64,000 bases of DNA from Buttiauxella selenatireducens (GTDB lineage Bacteria; Pseudomonadota; Gammaproteobacteria; Enterobacterales; Enterobacteriaceae). The stretch is taken from the NCBI RefSeq assembly GCF_031432975.1, contig NZ_CP133838.1, positions 3,224,001 to 3,288,000 on the forward strand, in the 5' to 3' direction. Position numbers and translations under genes: made by a program. Every line of letters starts with the position of its first letter. Position 1 is the first letter of the stretch. The notes under the pieces are model-generated. The model made no database searches, was not told where the DNA came from, and was given only the letters and a program-made list of their open reading frames with translations. This document shows positions 1 to 7,244 of the stretch, one piece after another.

Positions 1-421
1 TGTATGGTCCAGGGTAATGCTCTGCAAACAGAATGCGTTCAGTTGCCGGGAAGTAAGCGCGAAGGCTTTCCTTATTACACCCATTCCACCGTCCGGAAGG
101 TTTCGCCCAGATGATGTGGTTCAGTACATTGAACCGATGACGCATCAGTAACTCAATATCAGCCGCCAACCGATGGCCACTGAACAGGTAGATGCTTCCG
201 TTGGGTTTCATTACCCGCCAGAACTCAGCCAGGCACGTATCGAGCCACGAAAGATAATCAGCATCCCCCCGCCATTGGTTATCCCAGCCGTCTGGCTTCA
301 CCCTGAAATAAGGCGGATCGGTAACGATAAGGTCGACGGAATTATCAGGAAGGGAAGCGAGAACATGAAGGCAATCAGCGTTGAACAACTCAACACTGTT
401 TAAATTTACAGTATTTTTCAT
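1..421 (-). CDS. DNA adenine-N6 methyltransferase, partial (C-terminus beyond the left edge)
   Basis: The reading frame starts at ATG 421 and runs off the left edge with no stop, so only the first 140 codons are present. Residues 11-20 form a substrate-strand segment (ELFNADCLHV), and residues 31-38 read LIVTDPPY, which contains the DPPY catalytic motif of amino-methyltransferases. The downstream segment HRFNVLNHIIWAKPSGRWNG is typical of the N6_N4_Mtase family (PF01555), whose FxGxG S-adenosylmethionine motif would lie in the missing part. It is the leftmost prophage gene seen and shares the minus orientation of the late region. It is probably an orphan phage methylase, because no restriction partner is visible. 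The family call is firm; the target site is unknown. Confidence 0.85.
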   Translation of the reverse strand, partial: MKNTVNLNSVELFNADCLHVLASLPDNSVDLIVTDPPYFRVKPDGWDNQWRGDADYLSWLDTCLAEFWRVMKPNGSIYLFSGHRLAADIELLMRHRFNVLNHIIWAKPSGRWNGCNKESLRAYFPATERILFAEHYPGPY

Positions 422-572
422 AGATCAGTAAACGAGTCTCTGATAGGCTCACTTAGCTTTAGCGCTAAAGCGGTGGGCCTCGGTTCGCTTGTGACCTAAC
501 AGCATGAGCGAATGGCTGGTCGGGTGCTACAACACCCACCAGCCGCCCATTTTCAAAGCAAGGATCTGCCAT

Positions 573-773
573 TTAGTGGCAGCGTTTAAAGCTCTCTCCG
601 TCAGTATCCTCTACCGCTAACCCAGCCATAACTAACTGAGTCAGTATCAACTGGCAGCGCCCCACACTTATGCGCATGAGGTTTGCCAGATATTCAACCG
701 ATTTCCAGTTTGCGTTACTCAGGCAGCTGTAGAGAATTCTGGCGGTATATGTCATACCTTGCTGTTTTAGCAT
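573..773 (-). CDS. Small phage protein, possible winged-helix fold
   Basis: This 66-residue protein follows an AAGGG ribosome-binding sequence about 8 nt before ATG 773. It begins with a basic stretch. The central segment (EYLANLMRISVGRCQLILTQ) followed by LVMAGLAVED resembles a small winged-helix DNA-binding unit, as in phage regulators. That resemblance is inferred from the pattern, not from a recognised family. It lies between the truncated methylase and the tRNA-like gene on the late strand. No function is assigned. Confidence 0.55.
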   Translation of the reverse strand: MLKQQGMTYTARILYSCLSNANWKSVEYLANLMRISVGRCQLILTQLVMAGLAVEDTDGESFKRCH

Positions 774-1052
774 GTCTTTTTACCCTTAATAATTGGTGTG
801 ACACACAGATAACTCTGGTTCGATAAAGCAGCAAGCTGAAAGGTTTGTATACCGGAGTGGAAGCGTATTTATTAAACTTCTGACATAAAAAAAACCCGTA
901 AAGACGGGTTGTTTATTGCATTCGGCTGAGCGCTGGCGGGTGCGGCCGACAGGTTCGATAGTGCGATTCTGTGAAATCCACCAGCGCTCATGCGAATGCG
1001 CTTTCCAGTCACTCCGGGGAAACCCATCATCGCAGACTGAAAAGCTTTAATA

Positions 1053-1129
1053 TGGACCGCCATCGAGGTCTTGAACCCCGCTCCCTACAACAAAATGGTC
1101 GCTTGCTCTTCCTGATGAGCTAATGGCGG
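1053..1129 (-). tRNA. tRNA-like gene with encoded CCA and an irregular anticodon arm
   Basis: On the minus strand a 7-bp acceptor stem (CCGCCAT / ATGGCGG), a 4-bp D stem (GCTC / GAGC), a T arm (CGGGG, loop TTCAAGA, CCTCG) and a terminal TCCA are all present, 77 nt in total. The anticodon arm is abnormal. The best 5-bp stem (GCGAC / GTTGT, two G-U pairs) encloses only six bases, CATTTT, and no normal loop with U33 and a clear triplet can be drawn. The isotype is therefore left open. It sits among prophage late-side genes, a common place for phage tRNAs. It could be a decayed tRNA or a tRNA mimic. Confidence 0.6.
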
Positions 1130-1290
1130 ATTGTGCTAATCCATTGAGGCGAGTGCCGCAACGGGCGCAGAGAATAAGTGAGACGCGGTGAGCGTGTAAA
1201 TTAAATAGGGTATGCGAAAAATTGAAATTCGTAGAATTTCTGAAAACTCTAGTTTTTCTTACCCTGTCAGTTGGCAAGATACCAGGTTGC

Positions 1291-1485
1291 CTAACTCGAT
1301 GGCTGCTCCAGTCGCGCACTTAATACTTCAATATCCGGACTATGGTCAATGTCCCGATCGCCATGCAAGGATACCCAATAACCTGGTAGCATTTTGCCAG
1401 TATCCAAATCTTCAACATCTGTTTTTACAAAGTATGCAATTCTGACTTGCCCTGCATACTGTATCCAGTAATAGCCTTCGTTCAT
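1291..1485 (-). CDS. Small phage protein, paralogue A of a tandem pair
   Basis: This 64-residue acidic protein begins MNEGYYWIQYAGQVRIAYF. Its neighbour at 1636-1830 has the same layout, with an EGYYWIQ start, the segment GQVxIAxYF, an acidic EDxxTG turn, a glycine-rich strand, and an ending EVLSxRLxxPS. Such small beta-rich proteins occur in the accessory genes of enterobacterial prophages, but no named family is recognised. The pair clearly arose by duplication, and both copies are intact, which argues for real translation. Confidence 0.65.
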   Translation of the reverse strand: MNEGYYWIQYAGQVRIAYFVKTDVEDLDTGKMLPGYWVSLHGDRDIDHSPDIEVLSARLEQPSS

Positions 1486-1635
1486 CAGCTGTATCTCTAA
1501 GCAAGCAATGACTTGAGAATAGCATCTAAGGGATGTTTGTTTGTGCCGATGCTTCGATAATTAACAGATAAGCAGAGATTAAAAAGTCCCGGAGAGTACG
1601 AGACTTCAATGTTTAAGCGTTTGAGCTGGCGCCCA

Positions 1636-1830
1636 TTATGATGGTGGTTGCAATCGGGGACTTAAAACCTCGACCGCACTCGTGTGGATAATGTCACGTA
1701 GTACGCCGAATAGCTCCCAACCACCGCTTACCCTCTCACCCGTTTCGAAGTCTTCAGCGTTCTGACTGAAGTAACGAGCTATCTGTACCTGCCCTTCAAA
1801 TTGAATCCAGTAATAACCCTCTTCCATCAT
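1636..1830 (-). CDS. Small phage protein, paralogue B of a tandem pair
   Basis: This 64-residue protein begins MMEEGYYWIQFEGQVQIARYF and ends SAVEVLSPRLQPPS. It is a diverged copy of the gene at 1291-1485, with matching hydrophobic positions and an equal length. Two adjacent ATG codons (1830 and 1827) could serve as start. Both copies are transcribed on the late strand, separated by about 150 bp. The function is unknown. Confidence 0.65.
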   Translation of the reverse strand: MMEEGYYWIQFEGQVQIARYFSQNAEDFETGERVSGGWELFGVLRDIIHTSAVEVLSPRLQPPS

Positions 1831-2358
1831 CTGTGTCTCTGTAGCTTTTGATAATGAAAGAATAGCATGTGTAATTTTTCAGGTTGAACCTAACTTGCTT
1901 AAAACATTGTCACATTTCGCCGTGACCGCGCCGGGGTTGCCGGAGTGCATTTATGGCTGTTTGATGCGCTAATCGGGTCGCCAACCCAAACTCAGTGATG
2001 CTTCACGCCACCTTTCCCTCACTACGTCGCCGTGGGAACCCGACCGTAGAAACGCCGTCGTCACGTTGCCAGAATTCAATCAGGCATTCATTACGGTCTA
2101 TCCGCTTTGCTACTTCATTTTCGACCTCCAGAAACGACAAAACCCCGCCAAAGCGAGGTTTCTGGTTTGATAAGTGTTGTGTCGTTGTGACCACTCTTAA
2201 CAGATTACAAGTGATTTTGCGGACCGCGTTAGTGATTTTTAAAAGAAAGGCATGTATTTTATCCACCTATAATTTATATCTGAAAACACAGTAATTTAAC
2301 CGTCCCTTTAAGCATTTGTTTTAATAGGGTTTACCGGTTTATTCAAAAAGGGATTTAA
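1831..2358. other. 528-bp stretch without a confident gene; terminator-like hairpin and promoter elements
   Basis: Long frames exist here on both strands (1995-2294 plus, 2003-2266 minus), but neither has a convincing ribosome-binding site or a recognised product, so none is called. An AACCCCGC / GCGAGGTT hairpin lies near 2138-2162. A perfect TATAAT hexamer is at 2268-2273 on the plus strand, about 85 bp before the three-gene cassette, though no good -35 hexamer stands 17 bp before it. The sequence becomes strongly AT-rich from 2200 to 2358. Confidence 0.5.
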
Positions 2359-3240
2359 ATGCCTAAAACTACTTCGTTCAAGGTCTTTTATGATGCTGAT
2401 GATAACGAACTTTCTCAGCATGCGATTGATGCAGAAGCTCTAGGTAATTCCATTTTGTCCATGACAAAACTAATAACGAAATCTGACGACCTTCTTAATG
2501 AAGGTAATAAGTCAATTAAAGTTTTAGTCTCGAATCCCGCAGAAGCTGGATCTTTGGGTGTTGCTTACACCATCATCGAATTGATTCCAGATGCTATTAA
2601 TGTTCTAAAAACCCTTGGCATCACAGGTGTCGTAGGCGCAGCTGGTGGCGCAACAGCACTTTCATTGATTCGCCAATTGGGAAGTTCAAAAGTCATATCA
2701 ATGACAAGAAAAGCCGATTCTGGTACTACAGTATTAGAGCTTGAAGGCGAGGAAATTGAGTGCCCAACAGCCGTTGCCGCTTTGGTAACAGATCCCACAA
2801 TTCGTGATGCCCTGATCTCTGTAATCCAGAAACCTCTAGAAGGTAAGCAGGCTCCTGTTTTTAAGATCTTGAATGAAAACGAAGAAGAAGTTATCCGCTT
2901 AGAAGGCGTACAGACTGAAGAGATAAAACCTCTCCCAAGGGGCACGCTTTTAGAGAAGGAAGTTGACGAACGCGAAGTAAACGTAAAGTTTACCCAAGTT
3001 AACTTTCAGAGTGAGAAAGGGTGGCGCATGGAGTATAACGGTGAGGAACATGCTGTCCTGTTGAACGACCATGAATTTCTTGCCAAAGTTCGACATGCAG
3101 AAGGTGCAATCTCAAGTGACGATTTGTTCGCTGTAAATCTTGAGGTAACAAAGACATACTCTGCACGAAATGTTACTGAAAAGTATGTAGTGAAAAAAGT
3201 TATCAGACATCGTGCTGATGCCAGTAGACGTATAATTTAG
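2359..3240 (+). CDS. Cassette protein 1: uncharacterised, possible membrane-associated adaptor
   Basis: The 293-residue product has an N-terminal alpha/beta segment (residues 1-60). A hydrophobic glycine/alanine-rich stretch follows at about residues 68-112, including GVAYTIIELI and GVVGAAGGATALSLI. An acidic beta-rich C-terminal half then runs to the end, with repeated Glu-rich turns. The architecture recalls a widespread unnamed bacterial family in which a short N-terminal fold is followed by a Gly/Ala hydrophobic region; this is recalled from pattern and not verified. It opens a plus-strand three-gene cassette, 9 bp ahead of the second gene. Base use looks more AT-rich than the flanking prophage operons. 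No catalytic motif is seen. Confidence 0.75.
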   Translation: MPKTTSFKVFYDADDNELSQHAIDAEALGNSILSMTKLITKSDDLLNEGNKSIKVLVSNPAEAGSLGVAYTIIELIPDAINVLKTLGITGVVGAAGGATALSLIRQLGSSKVISMTRKADSGTTVLELEGEEIECPTAVAALVTDPTIRDALISVIQKPLEGKQAPVFKILNENEEEVIRLEGVQTEEIKPLPRGTLLEKEVDEREVNVKFTQVNFQSEKGWRMEYNGEEHAVLLNDHEFLAKVRHAEGAISSDDLFAVNLEVTKTYSARNVTEKYVVKKVIRHRADASRRII

Positions 3241-3249
3241 AGAATCTTT

Positions 3250-3507
3250 ATGTTAGCAGAGCAGGTTTTGCAATTGATTGGGTGGATTGGGGTGCTTTTT
3301 TGCCTCCCGACTCTCTATCGCTTTGCATATGCTGCATCTGGCTTGCTATGGCGAAAATTGTTTCCTACTCGTCGACTACGAATCACTTTAATCGATGAAG
3401 AAGCAAAGACTAAGCAAACCCTGTTCTTGAAGCTCAATCGTAAAGATGGCAGGAGCATGGTAAGAATACTAGATGATGCATTAGCCCAGTCAAAGGCTAA
3501 AACATGA
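3250..3507 (+). CDS. Cassette protein 2: small membrane-anchored protein
   Basis: This is an 85-residue protein with one long hydrophobic segment near the N-terminus (residues 5-34, including LIGWIGVLFCLPTLYRFAYA). A basic stretch (WRKLFPTRRLRITL) and a soluble tail follow. The tail has a small beta pattern (RITLIDEEAKTKQTLFLKL). The most likely topology is a single inner-membrane anchor with a cytoplasmic C-terminal domain. It follows protein 1 closely and overlaps protein 3 by 4 bp (ATGA), so the three should be translated together. The family is not recognised. Confidence 0.75.
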   Translation: MLAEQVLQLIGWIGVLFCLPTLYRFAYAASGLLWRKLFPTRRLRITLIDEEAKTKQTLFLKLNRKDGRSMVRILDDALAQSKAKT

Positions 3508-3914
3508 CTGAAGAAAAGAAGTCATTTCTTAATGGCAAAAGTGGGGCTGCTACAGGTGGTTTAGGTGCGTTGCTTACTACTTTAGTTCCAGCAATTCTTC
3601 CTGATGCTAATGATCCTTGGCGCCCCGCTTTGTATGCTCTTGCACCTCTTCTTTCTGCAATTATCACGTATTTTGCAAACTGGGTTATTAACCGTCATGG
3701 TTTAGAAACTCCTGCTGAGGCAGCGTTACGTAATAGGTACGAGCGGGACTTAAAAAATATTGATAAACAATTAGATGGCCCTGCTGATCGCATCTCTGAA
3801 GATTTCAGAAAGGAATTGTTAAAGGATAGAGAAATCACTATTCGTCAGCTTGTAAACATTGGAAAAACAGTGCAAGTGTCTGAGGCTGACTCTTCCAGCT
3901 CTGCGGCACCATAA
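3504..3914 (+). CDS. Cassette protein 3: membrane protein with charged C-terminal helix
   Basis: The 136-residue product has two adjacent hydrophobic segments. The first (GGLGALLTTLVPAILP) is at about residues 17-32, and the second (ALYALAPLLSAIITYFANWV) is at about residues 43-62. A long, highly charged, probably coiled-coil helix of about 55 residues follows (RYERDLKNIDKQLDG onwards), with a Ser-rich tail. The helical-hairpin-plus-coil layout recalls small phage membrane proteins such as holins or exclusion proteins, but no family is recognised. It ends 3 bp before a strong hairpin, which closes the cassette. Confidence 0.75.
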   Translation: MTEEKKSFLNGKSGAATGGLGALLTTLVPAILPDANDPWRPALYALAPLLSAIITYFANWVINRHGLETPAEAALRNRYERDLKNIDKQLDGPADRISEDFRKELLKDREITIRQLVNIGKTVQVSEADSSSSAAP

Positions 3915-3917
3915 AAA

Positions 3918-3960
3918 ACTGCACCTGACTTAGTTGGGTGTCCAACTTTTGGGGTGCAGT
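3918..3960 (-). terminator. Hairpin terminator after Q; its sequence resembles an IS150-group IS end
   Basis: ACTGCACC (3918-3925) pairs perfectly with GGTGCAGT (3953-3960), and an inner GTTGG / CCAAC hairpin sits at 3933-3946. On the minus strand the stem is followed by six T residues, so it can terminate transcription leaving the Q gene, like lambda tR'. Read on the minus strand, it starts ACTGCACCCCAAAAGTTGGA. This resembles the terminal repeats of the IS150 group of the IS3 family, recalled from memory. It may be an IS remnant reused as a terminator. Confidence 0.65.
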
Positions 3961-3979
3961 CCAAAGCCGGGCATTACAT

Positions 3980-4342
3980 TCATTCCATCTCTAGTCTTAC
4001 ATCAATCATTGATAAACAACCATCGATGAATCCTTCCGCCATTTGCATTTCAATTCTGATAATTTTTTCATCTTTTTTTCTAGCCTTTGCCATGCCCCGC
4101 TTAGAAACACGATAAATATAATGGGCAACTAGGAGAGAATGCTCATACGGTTTCTTCTTTTGTAGTCTTGTCATACAGCTTTCAATGATAAGTCCATCGT
4201 CATCGGTGCAGGACAATCTATTACTGCTTGATTGAGGTAGTAAGCCTTTGAAGCCAGCAGCAATATGAGAGTAATCCACCCCAGAGCTATCGCTTGCAGC
4301 CCAACAACCCCAACGCTCTAAAACCTTTTGCATATCACGCAT
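3980..4342 (-). CDS. Late antitermination protein Q
   Basis: This 120-residue protein matches the Q family of phage 82 / DLP12 type (PF06530). It begins MRDMQKVLERWGCWAASDSS and continues with SHIAAGFKGLLP. After a middle stretch it ends with QMAEGFIDGCLSMIDVRLEM, the usual C-terminal signature. The start at 4342 is chosen because GGAG stands 9 nt upstream; a TTG one codon earlier is less likely. Q would bind the late promoter region just downstream and let RNA polymerase read through terminators such as the hairpin at 3918-3960, into late genes to the left. It is the last gene of the early minus-strand operon. Confidence 0.85.
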   Translation of the reverse strand: MRDMQKVLERWGCWAASDSSGVDYSHIAAGFKGLLPQSSSNRLSCTDDDGLIIESCMTRLQKKKPYEHSLLVAHYIYRVSKRGMAKARKKDEKIIRIEMQMAEGFIDGCLSMIDVRLEME

Positions 4343-4359
4343 CAATTTTCTCCATACAC

Positions 4360-5355
4360 TTACGCTTTAACTATTACGCCAATGGCCATCACCCGATCCA
4401 GAAATCGAAAGACCAGCTCAAGCTGGGTTCCGTGCTTCTGTTCGAATGCGGCAACATCGGCATGCAATTCGTCGTGACACTCTCTGCACAGAGGGATCAC
4501 AAACAGATCGTGGGCTTTTGTTGCTGTACCACCCATTCCATGCCCGATGATATGGTGGGGATCGTCAGCTGGCCGGCGGCAGCATTCGCACGGCTGCTGC
4601 TTTACCCAGCGGGTATATATCGCACTTTCCCAGCGGCGGCGCTTAGGCTTCAACATGTACGATTCCGGACTTTCTGGATCAGCTTTCAGCGCCAGCACTG
4701 GCTTTATCTTCTCTTGCACAATGCTGGTGGCCGGAAGTGAGGGCACAATGTCACTCTCTTTGTATACCGACAGAATCGGCTCTTCCGGCTTTCGCAACGC
4801 TTTACGAGCCATCCCTTCAGGCAGACAATCAACTAGGTCATAACGTATCGCCCACCAGCAAAGTTCTGGCAGCGTCAGTTGATGAGTGTCATCAAAACCA
4901 AGGTTACGCAGTGCTGAAGCAATGACGAATTCCACCACGTTCCGGTGCGCCAGATCCGCAAGTAATTCTGTCGCCTGCTCTCGCAACTTGTTATCGCAAT
5001 GCCAGCAAACACGTATTGCACTGGGTGGATAAGGCATGATGACCATTTCCGGGTGGTGGTAATCACCTTGCGGATATTGACAACCATTCTCCCTAAGGAG
5101 GGAAGCGTTTAGAGTCGAAAGACCACCAGCAGCCTGAATCACCCGCTCATTGGTAAAGAAGGCTAACAGCGCCTTATCACCCGACAGCGGTTGTGACGCC
5201 GCCGGTACAATACCGGACGGCAAGTGCTGCAAATGCTCTGGAACACCTTCAATCAGCACGCGTCCCTGATGGAATAACGCCATCACATCAGAGCCTGGAC
5301 GGAACAATGCAAGGCCGAGACGCGGGGCAATTTCAGGAGTAAGGATCACCCTCAT
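4360..5355 (-). CDS. DUF968 family protein with HNH-like C-terminal domain
   Basis: This 331-residue protein starts MRVILTPEIAPRLGLALF, the usual N-terminus of phage DUF968 proteins (PF06147). The start at 5355 is preferred over one nine codons upstream because GGAGG lies 5 nt before it and it makes an ATGA overlap with the methylase ahead. The C-terminal 75 residues contain CECCRRPADDPHHIIGHG and, later, PLCRECHDELH. This paired-cysteine and histidine layout belongs to an HNH/beta-beta-alpha-metal nuclease fold. It lies between the Dcm-type methylase and Q, the position of nin-region nucleases in lambdoid phages. A recombination or Holliday-structure role is inference. Confidence 0.85.
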   Translation of the reverse strand: MRVILTPEIAPRLGLALFRPGSDVMALFHQGRVLIEGVPEHLQHLPSGIVPAASQPLSGDKALLAFFTNERVIQAAGGLSTLNASLLRENGCQYPQGDYHHPEMVIMPYPPSAIRVCWHCDNKLREQATELLADLAHRNVVEFVIASALRNLGFDDTHQLTLPELCWWAIRYDLVDCLPEGMARKALRKPEEPILSVYKESDIVPSLPATSIVQEKIKPVLALKADPESPESYMLKPKRRRWESAIYTRWVKQQPCECCRRPADDPHHIIGHGMGGTATKAHDLFVIPLCRECHDELHADVAAFEQKHGTQLELVFRFLDRVMAIGVIVKA

Positions 5356-7244
5356 GCCACCTCCCGTTGCTGAGCCGCGCATAGCTCAGGAAGATTGGCG
5401 CGAACCAGTGCTTCGGCAAACGGCGGAGGAACGGCATTACCACAGCGAGCAACCTGCTTGTCTTTTGCGTAACGGTTGCCGCGGTAGTCCTGGTCGATGA
5501 TGTACCACTCAGGGAAGCCCTGGGCGAGATAGAGTTCATGCGGCTGCAGCATGCGCATGCCAATATCTACAATGCGATGCATAACCCCCTCTACTTCAAC
5601 GAATTCGGAAGCATCTTCACCGCAATATTCACGAAGAAAATCACGCACTGATTCGGCGTGTGGATAGAAGATTTCAACACTGCTATCAGCCAGATACGTC
5701 TCAACTTTGCCAACATGCAAGCCACCAGCCGTTAAGCCAGGTGCTGGCGCGTCCACTACTCGCCCGTCTTTACAGGTACCGCGCAGCATCACCAAGTGGG
5801 ATGTAACCAGTGCATGATGATCCACAGTTGTTACCGAATGCACTGGCTCATCAAGTGCGATGCCTGGCCCGGTATAATTCCCGCCGTAGTGTTTAGCCAG
5901 AAACGCGCTTGTAACAGCGAACTTGCCACCACCAGCAGTGACCGTCCCCAAAGGTTTTTCAAGCTGAAGAACTCGAGGAGACTGCCCAGGACGTTCGCCA
6001 TAACCCATCTGGATGAGGGTTGCAGCACAGAGCTGGCTCTTTCCACCGCCACCAGCAGTGATTGTGCCATTCGGTTCTGAAACGGAATGCCCGACACTAT
6101 TGCCAAACTGGCGGCCAATAAACGGTGCAATGCGCGCTTCAACGATGCCCAACGCATGACCATTCCCACCAGGACGCTTTGAAGTGCCGGCGGTTATTGT
6201 CGGTACCGGTTCGCGGCAATCCTGCCCCGTCGCGCCAGTTCTGAACTTGGTCAGGTGTGGTACCGCAATCGCATAACCATGGGTTTTGGTAATGGTCTGC
6301 AATGGTTCTGCCAGCGACTGCCCACGGAAACAGTCGTACCTGGTCCGCGTGCTGGTGTGGTTGCACTTCACGATGAACGGCGAAGCGCTGTCGATTACAA
6401 ATCGCTGCACGCCACGTGCAATACGTTTCAGTGTATTGGTTGCCAACGGTCGTTTGCGCTCAAAGATACTCGGGCAATCCAGTGACCAGTCGATACATTC
6501 AGCAGCCGTGCGCCATGGTTTCAGCGTGCCGTTTATCACTCCCAATGATTTAGGGTCGCCGTGGGATACTTCAGGCCACGTTACTCGCTGGCCGTCACAA
6601 CGCATCACCATGAAGAAGCGTTTACGAATAGTTGGTGCGCCGTAGTCGCATGCGCGCATTTCACGCGAATCAACCTCATACCCCAAACCATTAACCAGAC
6701 GAAGTGCTTCACTGCTGTTCGGTGCGATACCGAGGAAATCACAAGCCTCAGTAAGTGCCGGATGTCCTGCATCAATACCAGCTCCCAGCATCCCCACGAA
6801 TGCAGCAAAAGTTTCACCAGCACGTTTCGGATCAGGTCGCTGATCGCCATTATTATCAACCAGCAATGGCCCCCACGTTTTGAACTCTTCTACGTTCTCC
6901 AGCATCATTACGCGTGGACGAACCGCCAGCGCCCAGCGAAGCACAATCCAGGCAAGCCCACGGATCTCCCGCGCGACTGGCTTTGAGCCTTTCGCTTTGC
7001 TGAAATGACGGCAATCAGGTGAGAACCATGCCAGACCAACGGGATTGCCGGCGGTTGCTTGCTTCGGATCAATATCAAATACAGACTCGCAGTAGTGCAG
7101 CGTGTCGGGATGGTTGGTTTTATGCATAGCGATCGCGTTCACATCGTGGTTGATAGCAATGTCCACGCTACGCCCGATAGCCATTTCGATACCTGTGGAG
7201 GCTCCGCCGCCACCAGCAAAGTTATCAACGATAATTTCACGCAC
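5352..7244 (-). CDS. DNA cytosine-5 methyltransferase (phage Dcm type)
   Basis: This 630-residue protein has a GTG start with a G-rich ribosome-binding sequence. C5-methylase motifs run in order: DNFAGGGGASTG (motif I, residues 7-18), SPDCRHFSKAKG (motif IV with the catalytic Cys), MLENVEEF (motif VI), and APTIRKRFFMV (motif VIII). At the C-terminus is QVARCGNAVPPPFAEAL (motif X region). The stretch between motifs VIII and IX, where the target-recognition domain lies, is unusually long. It carries about six repeats of a P..TITAGG-type motif, each followed by a short hydrophobic strand. It overlaps the Dam-type gene by 8 bp and the DUF968 gene by 4 bp. It probably protects phage DNA from host restriction. 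Confidence 0.93.
   Translation of the reverse strand: MREIIVDNFAGGGGASTGIEMAIGRSVDIAINHDVNAIAMHKTNHPDTLHYCESVFDIDPKQATAGNPVGLAWFSPDCRHFSKAKGSKPVAREIRGLAWIVLRWALAVRPRVMMLENVEEFKTWGPLLVDNNGDQRPDPKRAGETFAAFVGMLGAGIDAGHPALTEACDFLGIAPNSSEALRLVNGLGYEVDSREMRACDYGAPTIRKRFFMVMRCDGQRVTWPEVSHGDPKSLGVINGTLKPWRTAAECIDWSLDCPSIFERKRPLATNTLKRIARGVQRFVIDSASPFIVKCNHTSTRTRYDCFRGQSLAEPLQTITKTHGYAIAVPHLTKFRTGATGQDCREPVPTITAGTSKRPGGNGHALGIVEARIAPFIGRQFGNSVGHSVSEPNGTITAGGGGKSQLCAATLIQMGYGERPGQSPRVLQLEKPLGTVTAGGGKFAVTSAFLAKHYGGNYTGPGIALDEPVHSVTTVDHHALVTSHLVMLRGTCKDGRVVDAPAPGLTAGGLHVGKVETYLADSSVEIFYPHAESVRDFLREYCGEDASEFVEVEGVMHRIVDIGMRMLQPHELYLAQGFPEWYIIDQDYRGNRYAKDKQVARCGNAVPPPFAEALVRANLPELCAAQQREVA

Noticed and set aside
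1995..2294. Overlapping open frames of 99 and 87 codons on opposite strands
   Set aside because: Neither has a ribosome-binding site, recognised motif or plausible composition. The minus frame reads through a terminator-like hairpin. Possibly an old phage gene, but not supportable.
2359..3914. The three-gene cassette as a classical holin-endolysin-spanin lysis block
   Set aside because: No lysin domain or lipobox is present, and the genes run opposite to late transcription.
4294..4925. Plus-strand frames opposite the Q and DUF968 genes
   Set aside because: They are antisense to well-matched minus-strand genes and have no start signals.
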